Assembly (NCBI GenBank): GCA_016703005.1
Contig: JADJCX010000010.1
Coordinates: forward strand, 1 to 64,000
Length of the DNA stretch: 64,000 nt
Source: Flavobacteriales bacterium
GTDB lineage: Bacteria > Bacteroidota > Bacteroidia > Flavobacteriales_F > PHOS-HE28
Reading direction: 5' to 3'
Shown: positions 54,902-62,311 of the stretch, piece after piece
Layout of the letters: the number at the start of each line of letters is the position of its first letter
Position numbering within the stretch: the stretch's first letter is position 1
The notes under the pieces: generated by a model
Seen by the model: the letters and a program-made list of their open reading frames with translations, nothing else
Databases searched by the model: none
Told to the model about the DNA's origin: nothing
Translations under genes and position numbers: made by a program

Positions 54902-55488
54902 GCCTGCGCCTGTTGAAGCATGTTATGATGAAGCGCGAGCACTTGCGGGATCACCAAGTGCTGATCGTCATTGAGTATCACTGTGTTGGCACCAGCGACC
55001 ATTTCGTCGTCGTTCAATTGATTTTTCATACGGGCTTCCACTGATGAGCGCGCTGCACAGTCGCGTGCCATCACCCGGGCAATGCGAAGGTCCATCGGTG
55101 CCGTGACCACCACAACATGGTCCATCAACTTGCTGCCACCTGTTTTGATCATGATGGCAGCTTCCATGACGACATAGGGCGCTGTGGCCTCCGCTGCCCA
55201 TTTTGTGAAGAGCGCACGGACCCGTGGATGCACGATATCATTCAGTCGGCCGAGGGCAGCTTCATCGTGAAATACCACATCGGCCAATGCTTTCCGGTCC
55301 AACACTCCGCCGACGAATACCCATGAGCCGAACGAGCCGATCAGTTCGGCGCGTAATTCAGGGTCTTCGCTCACCAGACGCATGGCCTCCAGGTGGGCAT
55401 TGAACAGGGGCACAGCAAATACTTCCAAGATCCGGCAGACTGTGCTCTTCCCGCTGCCGATGCCGCCGGTTACGCCTACGTGGAGCAT
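54898..55488 (-). CDS. coaE: Dephospho-CoA kinase
   Basis: A 196-residue enzyme catalysing the last step of coenzyme A synthesis. The P-loop VGVTGGIGSGKSTVC sits at residues 4-18, followed by LDRKALADVVFHDEAALGRL and VVMEAAIMIKTGG, then the lid with ARVMARDCAARSSVEARM. Where most CoaE proteins have a conserved DAD-type motif after the first strand, this one reads PLFNAHLEAM: the usual Asp residues are Asn30 and His32. That may affect catalysis or be a tolerated change. The ATG at 55488 is chosen over 55518 because the P-loop then starts at the usual distance. Confidence 0.9.
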   Translation of the reverse strand: MLHVGVTGGIGSGKSTVCRILEVFAVPLFNAHLEAMRLVSEDPELRAELIGSFGSWVFVGGVLDRKALADVVFHDEAALGRLNDIVHPRVRALFTKWAAEATAPYVVMEAAIMIKTGGSKLMDHVVVVTAPMDLRIARVMARDCAARSSVEARMKNQLNDDEMVAGANTVILNDDQHLVIPQVLALHHNMLQQAQA

Positions 55489-55541
55489 GTGTCCATTGCC
55501 CAATGACGATGTGGCCAACTGGCCATATCGTCATGTTAGTT

Positions 55542-55859
55542 CTATTTCTTCGTCTCCTCGGTCAATTGCATGCTGCTGTCCATCGCGATCGCGCTCTTTT
55601 CAAAACGCAGTTTCACGTTGGTGTCCACATCCAACAACACCGTCTTGTCGTCCACTTCAACCACCTTGCCGTGCATGCCACCGATGGTCACCACGCGCGT
55701 TCCTTTCTGCAGGGCTTCGCGGAACTTTTTTGCGGTCTTGGCCTTCTTCTGCTGTGGGCGGATCATAAAGAAATAAAAGACCACCATCAGGAGGCCCATC
55801 ATGACGAAGGTCGGCCAAGACTCTTGCTGCGGGGCAGCGGCTTGTAGGAGAATGTTCAT
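55542..55859 (-). CDS. yajC: Preprotein translocase subunit YajC
   Basis: A 105-residue protein with one helix (TFVMMGLLMVVFYFFMI) followed at once by RPQQKKAKTAKKFREAL, the standard YajC signature, and a small beta domain (GTRVVTIGGMHGKVVEVDDK). YajC associates with SecDF at the Sec translocon. It sits between DUF1573 and coaE, as in many Bacteroidota. Confidence 0.95.
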   Translation of the reverse strand: MNILLQAAAPQQESWPTFVMMGLLMVVFYFFMIRPQQKKAKTAKKFREALQKGTRVVTIGGMHGKVVEVDDKTVLLDVDTNVKLRFEKSAIAMDSSMQLTEETKK

Positions 55860-55933
55860 TGTTCGTATGGAAGGTTGTCAGATGGTATTTCTATCCGGGA
55901 TCGATAAGGCTTGTGTGCAACACTCTGGTCCAC

Positions 55934-56407
55934 TCAATTGGAGGGTGCCGTCACTTCCGAGCGCAAGATGAGCATGTGTGTGGATGGGACGGCATTCGAA
56001 ACGATACTCACGCTTTTTGTCTGCACCCCGTTCCGTCCTTCGCTGTCGAAGCTCACGTCGATACTCCCGCGCTCTCCCGGTTTCATAGGGTGTCGGGGCC
56101 AATTCTTGCCGATGGTGCATCCGCAGGTGCTCCGCACATCAGCAATGATCAGATCGCTGCCGCCACTGTTCACGAATCCATAGGTCTTGGTAATGACAGT
56201 GCCTTGGGCGATCGTGCCGGCATCGATGGTGTCCGCGTCGAATTCCAGCTTGGGCAACTTGGCCGGGTCTGTCTGCTCGTATCCGCTGGTGGGTATGTGG
56301 ATGTCCGCAGGGGTGATGCCTGCGCCTTCGTCATCATGATCGGTGATCCTGCATCCTACGTTGGAAAGTACCAGCATCGACACCGCGAGGAGAATGCCCT
56401 TGCGCAT
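55934..56407 (-). CDS. DUF1573 lipoprotein
   Basis: A 157-residue protein with a lipoprotein signal (lipobox VLSNVGC). The mature part has the DUF1573 domain: DTIDAGTIAQGTVITKTYGF, RSTCGCTIGKNWPRHPM and KSVSIVSNAV. The Cys-Gly-Cys is conserved as in the other copy at 7761. The start used is the ATG at 56407, giving MRKGILLAVSML; an upstream in-frame ATG at 56461 would give a long non-signal extension. The gene lies between nusB and yajC in the expected place. Confidence 0.87.
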   Translation of the reverse strand: MRKGILLAVSMLVLSNVGCRITDHDDEGAGITPADIHIPTSGYEQTDPAKLPKLEFDADTIDAGTIAQGTVITKTYGFVNSGGSDLIIADVRSTCGCTIGKNWPRHPMKPGERGSIDVSFDSEGRNGVQTKSVSIVSNAVPSTHMLILRSEVTAPSN

Positions 56408-56462
56408 TAATGGATGGCCCCCAAGACTATTCCCGGATGCACGGGTGCTGTGCGTCTTCATC

Positions 56463-57413
56463 TCAATTCTCGATCAATCCCCGACCCAACTTCACAATGC
56501 GGCCATCGTTTTTCATTTCGATGAACAGCGCGTCAAGCACGCCGTTGATGAAGTTCTTGCTCTTCGGCGTGCTGTATGCCTTCGCTATCTCAATGTATTC
56601 GTTCAAGGTCACCTTCACCGGGATCTGGCTCAACTCGCGCACCTCCGTCAAGGCCATTTTCATCAGCAACATGTCGGTCACCGCGATCCTTTCGCTCTCC
56701 CAGTTACTGGCTTTCTCACTGATGAGCTTTTCGTGCTCGGCGCCAAGGTCGATGGTGCGACGGAACAACGTGCGAACGAATTCTTCCTCGTCGCTGTCCA
56801 TCCGTTCCAACTCACCTACGCTGTCATTCGACAGGCTGCCTTCACGCAACGTTTCCAACCTTCGTTTTAGCAGTGTGCACGCTAGGTCAAGGTCCTCCAT
56901 CCAATGAATGGTGCGTCCTTCTAGCATATCATGCAACCCTTCGCTGTTGGCAATGTGCTCCGTGAAAAGTTCCGTGAGGAAAGCCCGTTCCTGTGCGAAG
57001 CCGGTTCCGGGTGCCGCCATGTAGTTGCGATAGAGTTCGCTGGTCTCTATCTCACGGTATAGTTTGGTCAACCATTCGCCGTGGCCCATCCAGTTCACCT
57101 TGCGTTCTTCGGCCTCCTTTTGAACGCGCGGACTGTTGGCCAATGCAGTCAGTATGGCCCCGTCTATGAACCGCCGATCCGGGTTCAAGTCGCCCGCCGT
57201 AGGCAGCCGTTTAAGCTTACGTTCGGCCATGTGGCTCTCAGCTTGATCCCGCAGTTCGCCGAAAAGCAACAGCAGTGAAACGTACAGGTCGAACGTTCTC
57301 TCGATACTCAGAAAGAGTTCCTTTTCGAGTTTGGCCGCACTGGCATCATGGCTCTGTTGAAAGGTGTAGAGCACATGGTAGACCTTGATGCGCAGATATC
57401 GGCGATTGAGCAT
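56463..57413 (-). CDS. nusB: Transcription antitermination factor NusB (long Bacteroidota form)
   Basis: A 316-residue protein. The NusB fold occupies about residues 190-310: LERMDSDEEEFVRTLFRRTI, RIAVTDMLLMKMALTEVREL and PVKVTLNEYIEIAKAYSTPK, then SKNFINGVLDALF. The first 30 residues (RYLRIKVYHVLYTFQQ) form the other part of the family signature, and a 130-residue helical insertion separates them, as in Bacteroidota NusB. NusB with NusE binds boxA RNA during rRNA transcription. Confidence 0.92.
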   Translation of the reverse strand: MLNRRYLRIKVYHVLYTFQQSHDASAAKLEKELFLSIERTFDLYVSLLLLFGELRDQAESHMAERKLKRLPTAGDLNPDRRFIDGAILTALANSPRVQKEAEERKVNWMGHGEWLTKLYREIETSELYRNYMAAPGTGFAQERAFLTELFTEHIANSEGLHDMLEGRTIHWMEDLDLACTLLKRRLETLREGSLSNDSVGELERMDSDEEEFVRTLFRRTIDLGAEHEKLISEKASNWESERIAVTDMLLMKMALTEVRELSQIPVKVTLNEYIEIAKAYSTPKSKNFINGVLDALFIEMKNDGRIVKLGRGLIEN

Positions 57414-57454
57414 GTTTTTTTGTCCTGTCTAAGGGAGCAGAACGGGGTGGTGGG

Positions 57455-58552
57455 TCAGAAGCGTTTACCGGCTTTGCGCGCCATGGACAAGCGCTGCTCG
57501 GCTTGTTCGTTCGCGGCTTTGTATGTCGGGATGTTCTCGGCCGCGCTTCTCTTGAAACAGGCCAGGGCCGTGTCGTAGATGCCCCGTGTTTGTTCGAGTG
57601 CTTTTGCGCGATCGTATCCGTTCAGTTCGCTGAAGCAGTTGATGATGCCACCGGCATTGATCAGGAAGTCAGGCGCATAGAGAATGCCCTTTTTCATGAC
57701 GGCTTCGCCGTGCACATGTTCGTTGGCCAGTTGGTTGTTCGCCGCGCCGGCGATCACCGAACACTTCAGTCGGCTCAGTGTGTCATCATTCACCGTAGCA
57801 CCCAACGCGCATGGACTGTAGATGTCCATGTCAACGTCGTAGATCGCTTCAGGAGCGATCAGGGTGACGGGGTGCTTGGCCGCGATGGCTTCCAACTTGT
57901 CCTGATGGATATCGGTAAGTAGCACTTTGGCTCCATCCTTCACCAATAGTGCAACGAGGTTCTCTCCGACGTGTCCGGCGCCTTGTATTGCAACGGTGCG
58001 ACCGCTGAGATCGTCCGAGCCATAAGCCTGTTTGGCGGCAGCCTTCATGCCCATGAAAACACCATATGCCGTAACCGGACTTGGATCGCCGCTTCCACCA
58101 TCGGCCTCGGGCAGGCCCGCAGCGTACTTGGTTGTCTGGCGCACGGTTTTGATGTCCGCTGTGGTGATGCCCACGTCTTCCGCCGTGATGTATCGCCCAT
58201 TGAGGCTATCAACGAACTGCCCGAACCGGCGGAACAGTGCCTCGCTCTTTTGGGTGCGCGCGTCACCGATGATCACTGCTTTGCCCCCGCCAAGATCCAA
58301 ACCGGCAAGCGCACTCTTGTACGTCATGCCCCGACTGAGGCGCAGAACGTCAGTGAGTGCATCGCGCTCGCTCGCATAGGGCCACATGCGCGTACCGCCA
58401 AGGGAAGGTCCCAAGGTGGTGTTGTGGATCGCGATGATCGCCCGAAGGCCAGTTGGCTTGTCGTAGCAGAAGAGCACTTCCTCGTGGTCGTGTTCCTCCA
58501 TGCGGCCAATAACGGCCAGATCGGTGGAAGGCTTGGTTGTGGCGAGCGACAT
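57455..58552 (-). CDS. Leucine/Glu/Phe/Val dehydrogenase
   Basis: A 365-residue amino acid dehydrogenase of the leucine dehydrogenase type. The N-terminal domain has LGPSLGGTRMWPYASERDAL and LDLGGGKAVIIGD with the catalytic Lys in GMTYKSALAGLDLGGGK. The NAD-binding loop is AIQGAGHVGENLVALL. AGAANNQLA and PDFLINAGGIINCFSELNG complete the family signature. It reversibly deaminates branched-chain amino acids to keto acids, feeding branched-chain fatty acid synthesis. The ATG at 58552 is used since the open frame upstream lacks homology. It is divergent from the ABC exporter. Confidence 0.93.
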   Translation of the reverse strand: MSLATTKPSTDLAVIGRMEEHDHEEVLFCYDKPTGLRAIIAIHNTTLGPSLGGTRMWPYASERDALTDVLRLSRGMTYKSALAGLDLGGGKAVIIGDARTQKSEALFRRFGQFVDSLNGRYITAEDVGITTADIKTVRQTTKYAAGLPEADGGSGDPSPVTAYGVFMGMKAAAKQAYGSDDLSGRTVAIQGAGHVGENLVALLVKDGAKVLLTDIHQDKLEAIAAKHPVTLIAPEAIYDVDMDIYSPCALGATVNDDTLSRLKCSVIAGAANNQLANEHVHGEAVMKKGILYAPDFLINAGGIINCFSELNGYDRAKALEQTRGIYDTALACFKRSAAENIPTYKAANEQAEQRLSMARKAGKRF

Positions 58553-58726
58553 GATGTTGTGTGCTGCGGACCGCTGTTGGGATACTTGATCGCGTTCCGT
58601 TCGTTTCAATGTGCGGCCCGCGAACGGACCCTGAGCTACTTTCGGCGCTCCCCGGCAAGTCAAGGCATCGAGCCCATCCCATCCTGCGGAAAGCGGGGCC
58701 AAAAGTAGAAAGTTCCGTACGCCAGC

Positions 58727-60613
58727 ATGCGCCATCTCATGTCACTCAACAGGTACTTCCTAAAGTACCGTAGGCGCTTGTTCGGCGGAGTGTTCTTCAT
58801 CGTCCTCAGCAACCTCTTCGCGGTGTACAGCCCGCAAGTAGTGGCCGAAGCATTCGATATTGTTGCGGCTGGTCTCCGTTCCCGCGATGAACCGGGCACC
58901 ACTGTTCAGATCGGCGTTCCGGGAACGTTGGACCTGTGGGTAGGCTGGACAGGTTTCGATCTCAAGTCCCAGCTTGCCGCCATCGGCCGCGGCACGGAGG
59001 TGGTTTCGGCAGTGGCACGGGTGGGGCTGCTGTTGGCTGTGCTCTACATCGTGTTCGCATTGTTGAAGGGGCTCTTCATGTTCTACATGCGGCAAACGAT
59101 CATTGTCATGAGCCGGTTGATCGAACGCGACATGAAGAATGAGATCTTCGAGCAGTACCAGCGGCTCGATCGGGCGTTCTACAAACGCAACAGCACCGGC
59201 GACCTCATGAACCGGATCAGCGAGGATGTGAGCAAGGTGCGGATGTACCTGGGACCGGCCATCATGTACACGTTGAACTTGATCGTGCTGTTCCTGCTGT
59301 GCATTGGTGTCATGTTCCGCCAGAATGCTGAATTGGCGCTGTATTCACTTGCCCCGCTTCCCATTATGAGCGTGGTGATCTATTACGTGAGCGATATCAT
59401 GAACAAGCGCGGTATGGCCGTGCAGCAGCAGCAAAGCCACCTCAGCACCTTGGCCCAAGAGAGTTTTAGCGGTATCAGGGTGCTGAAGGCCTATGTCAAG
59501 GAGCGTATGGTGATCGACCGTTTCGGGAAGGCTTCGCGGGAATACCGCAAACGCAGCTTGGCGCAGGCCAAGGTGGACGCGTTGTTCATGCCGGCCATCG
59601 GATTGTTGATCGGTCTCAGCACCGTTGTGGTGATCTACATCGGCGGAATGAAACTCGTGAACGGCGATCCAGGTGTGACAGTGGGCACGATCGCCGCATT
59701 CGTGCTCTATGTCAACATGCTCACGTGGCCCTTCGCGAGTGTGGGCTGGGTAACGTCACTGGTCCAGCAGGCCGCGGTGAGCCAGGAACGGATAAACGAA
59801 TTCCTGGCCGTGCGACCGGATATCCGCGATGAACCCGGGCAGGTGACAACGATGGACTTTAAGGGGGCGATCGAATTCCGGAATGTCAGTTTCAGGTATC
59901 CGGACACCGGGATCATGGCGCTGGAACACGTGAGCTTCAGCGTGCCCGTTGGGGGTACGCTCGCCTTTGTTGGGCACACGGGTAGTGGCAAATCGACCGT
60001 GGCAGACCTGATCGGCAGGCAGTACGATGCCACTACGGGTGAAGTATTGATCGACGGAATGAACATCCGGTCCATACCCCTTCAACTTCTGCGAAAGAAC
60101 CTCGGCTTCGTTCCCCAGGATGTTTTCCTCTTCAGCGACAGCATTCGCAACAACGTTGCATTCGGATCGTCAGGCGCGGGAGCTACGGACCAAACGGTGC
60201 AGCGTGCAGCTGGACAAGCCCAGGTGCACGAGAACATCCAGGGTTTTCCGAAGGGATACGAGACATTGCTCGGAGAACGGGGTATTACCCTCAGTGGTGG
60301 GCAAAAGCAACGTGTTTCCATTGCCCGGGCCATTGCCCGCGAGCCACGGATACTCGTCTTCGACGACCCCCTGAGCGCGGTGGATACCGCCACAGAGGAG
60401 GCCATCCTGCGCGGCTTGAAGCAAGTGATGAAAGGCAGGACCACTGTGATCATCAGTCACCGCATCAGTGCAGTGCAGGATGCCGACCACATCATTGTAT
60501 TGGAGCACGGTCGCATTGCCGAACAAGGCCGCCACGGTGAACTATTGGCCAGCAGTGGGCTCTACGCAGCCTTGTATCACGAGCAGCTACTGGAAGAGCA
60601 GCGTTCCGCATAA
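58727..60613 (+). CDS. ABC transporter, fused permease and ATPase (multidrug/lipid exporter type)
   Basis: A 628-residue half-transporter. Six membrane helices are spread over residues about 15-310 (first GVFFIVLSNLFAVYSPQVV), with an extended loop after helix 1. The ATPase domain has Walker A VGHTGSGKSTVADLIG, Q-loop VPQDVFLFSDSI, signature LSGGQKQRVSIARAI, Walker B LVFDDPLSAVDTATE and the His switch VIISHRISAV. It works as a homodimer or heterodimer to export lipids, drugs or peptides; substrate not deducible. An in-frame ATG four codons later is equally possible as start. Confidence 0.93.
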   Translation: MRHLMSLNRYFLKYRRRLFGGVFFIVLSNLFAVYSPQVVAEAFDIVAAGLRSRDEPGTTVQIGVPGTLDLWVGWTGFDLKSQLAAIGRGTEVVSAVARVGLLLAVLYIVFALLKGLFMFYMRQTIIVMSRLIERDMKNEIFEQYQRLDRAFYKRNSTGDLMNRISEDVSKVRMYLGPAIMYTLNLIVLFLLCIGVMFRQNAELALYSLAPLPIMSVVIYYVSDIMNKRGMAVQQQQSHLSTLAQESFSGIRVLKAYVKERMVIDRFGKASREYRKRSLAQAKVDALFMPAIGLLIGLSTVVVIYIGGMKLVNGDPGVTVGTIAAFVLYVNMLTWPFASVGWVTSLVQQAAVSQERINEFLAVRPDIRDEPGQVTTMDFKGAIEFRNVSFRYPDTGIMALEHVSFSVPVGGTLAFVGHTGSGKSTVADLIGRQYDATTGEVLIDGMNIRSIPLQLLRKNLGFVPQDVFLFSDSIRNNVAFGSSGAGATDQTVQRAAGQAQVHENIQGFPKGYETLLGERGITLSGGQKQRVSIARAIAREPRILVFDDPLSAVDTATEEAILRGLKQVMKGRTTVIISHRISAVQDADHIIVLEHGRIAEQGRHGELLASSGLYAALYHEQLLEEQRSA

Positions 60614-60708
60614 CCTCACCCTGATCGTTGCCGGATCGGCGACCGGGAACGTTTTCCATGGATATGAAGTAGGGGCGGTCAAGGGCTTGTGAAACCAATA
60701 GAGGCGGG

Positions 60709-60716
60709 TATATTTG
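60709..60716 (+). promoter_or_regulatory. Canonical Bacteroidota promoter: TTG-N19-TATATTTG
   Basis: TATATTTG fits the published TAnnTTTG -7 consensus exactly. A TTG at 60687-60689 is spaced 19 bases upstream. It precedes the PUR-like gene by 26 bases. Confidence 0.7.
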
Positions 60717-60742
60717 GTTTGCCCAAGCAAAAGGAACAGACC

Positions 60743-61129
60743 ATGTCGGACGAGCGCGAGGATGTGTACAGCAAACCGGTGCGTGCCGGTAAGCGCACTT
60801 ACTTCTTCGATGTGAAGAGCACCCGTGGGCGCGACCTTTACCTCACCATCACCGAAAGCAAAAAGCACACACACGAGGACGGGTCTGCGAGTTATGAGAA
60901 ACACAAGATCTTCTTGTACAAAGAGGATTTCGAGAAATTCATCGATGGCCTGCGCGACGTGTATGCTGAGATCGACCGACTGAAAGCAACTGGCGGTTAT
61001 ACGCAGCACGACTCCCCTAAGCCGGAGCGGCACGATAGTCCCCAAGATCCTCCTTTGACCGAAAGTCCGGATGCCGGGAACAAGTTCACCGATGTGAATT
61101 TCGAGGACCTGGACAGGAAGGATATCTGA
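60743..61129 (+). CDS. PUR-alpha-like DNA/RNA-binding protein (DUF3276)
   Basis: A 128-residue protein. Residues about 8-80 form the PUR domain (SKPVRAGKRTYFFDVKSTRG, DLYLTITESKKHTHEDGS, YKEDFEKFIDGL). The rest is a charged tail rich in Asp, Pro and Ser. Bacteroidota PUR proteins bind single-stranded nucleic acid and are often abundant. AAGGA lies 8 bases before the ATG at 60743, and a canonical promoter is just upstream, which suggests strong expression. Confidence 0.92.
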   Translation: MSDEREDVYSKPVRAGKRTYFFDVKSTRGRDLYLTITESKKHTHEDGSASYEKHKIFLYKEDFEKFIDGLRDVYAEIDRLKATGGYTQHDSPKPERHDSPQDPPLTESPDAGNKFTDVNFEDLDRKDI

Positions 61130-61267
61130 CCTTGACTGTCCTTCAGTTGTTAGCCGTTCTGTTTTCCTGCTTGGTTTAGAGGTTCATTGTTTTGAATGAG
61201 ACGCGGCATTCGAAGCCATGTCTACTTTGTTCGCCGGTTCAGCTGAAGCAACGACGCCGACCGAACA

Positions 61268-62242
61268 ATGGCCAGAACAGTCACGGGTGATTTGATCGCC
61301 AAGCGCAGCTGGATCGTTGGCGTGGCCGTGCTTGTCGGCCTTTGCACCGCCGCGTACTACTTGCGCAACCCACCAGCTTACTCTTCCACTGTCAGCTTCT
61401 TCGTTGATGGATACGCTGTACAGGCGGAGGACAACGAGGATATCCGACGTGAGCATCGGACCAACATTGTCAACCTCTACCACATGGCCCGCTCAACGGC
61501 CATGTTCGACCACCTTAACAGGACATTCGGTCTTGTGTCGCACTTTGGTCTTGATACCACTGACGTTCAATTCAATGATCGTTTGCACGCCGCGTTGTCG
61601 GCGAACATCTCCGTGGTGATACAGCAATACGATGCTGTTGAAGTGACCGTAACGGATCGGAGCAGGCCCTTTGCTGCGCGTATGGCGAACGAACTTTTCA
61701 GAGAATTGCGAAGGATGAACGAGGCGCTGGTGATGGAAGAATTGGATCGAATGATCTCCACGTACGATCAAGTGATCGCCAATGTCGCAAAGGGTGTGGA
61801 TGATCGGTCGGCGGAACTGCTCGCACTTGCCGTACGGATCAGGGCGGAGGATCGGACATCGGCAAAACCTGAGAAGGAAGAGGGCCGTTCCGTGGCCATG
61901 GACCATCAACTGGTGCAAATGGCGGCCGGGCTCAGTGCCGGGCATGATGACCTTATGCGGACCAAACAAAAGCACGAGATGCTCGCGGTTTTGTTGAGCA
62001 CCAAGGACTACAGCGATGTGAAGTTGAAGCAAAAGGCAATTGAGGACCTGGAAACCAACATGCTGGGCAAAGCCGTGAAGAACACATTCCTTTTCGCATT
62101 CAGTGCTGCGTTGATGGTCATCATCTTCATTCTGGTGATCCAAAGTGAACGATCCAGTGAAGCCGGTGAGACCTTGCACGAGGAGGACCTCATGCGAAAG
62201 GAGCCGCGCGTAGTGGTCATGCAGGCTTCGGAGCTGCGATAG
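61268..62242 (+). CDS. Stand-alone Wzz/chain-length-determinant-like membrane protein
   Basis: A 324-residue protein with a helix near each end (about residues 13-31, SWIVGVAVLVGLCTAAYY, and about 277-296, TFLFAFSAALMVIIFILVI) and a long, mostly helical periplasmic region with coiled-coil character (RMANELFRELRRMNEALVME). This is the Wzz/PCP topology, and the opening FFVDGY-type strand fits the Wzz domain. The kinase domain is absent. It may control polysaccharide chain length; unlike the Wzc at 27967 it is not near export genes. A second start-like frame (MSTLFAGSAEATTPTEQW from 61218) runs just ahead in another frame, so a shifted N-terminus cannot be excluded. Confidence 0.65.
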   Translation: MARTVTGDLIAKRSWIVGVAVLVGLCTAAYYLRNPPAYSSTVSFFVDGYAVQAEDNEDIRREHRTNIVNLYHMARSTAMFDHLNRTFGLVSHFGLDTTDVQFNDRLHAALSANISVVIQQYDAVEVTVTDRSRPFAARMANELFRELRRMNEALVMEELDRMISTYDQVIANVAKGVDDRSAELLALAVRIRAEDRTSAKPEKEEGRSVAMDHQLVQMAAGLSAGHDDLMRTKQKHEMLAVLLSTKDYSDVKLKQKAIEDLETNMLGKAVKNTFLFAFSAALMVIIFILVIQSERSSEAGETLHEEDLMRKEPRVVVMQASELR

Positions 62243-62260
62243 GCCTTGGGTGAACGCGCG

Positions 62261-62268
62261 CTACATTC
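62261..62268 (+). promoter_or_regulatory. Candidate -7 box (TACATTCG) for thrS
   Basis: TACATTCG lies 43 bases upstream of the thrS ATG at 62312. Confidence 0.45.
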
Positions 62269-62311
62269 GCCGCCCTTTCCGCAGCCATTCGTAAGGTTGG
62301 GAACGTGAACC

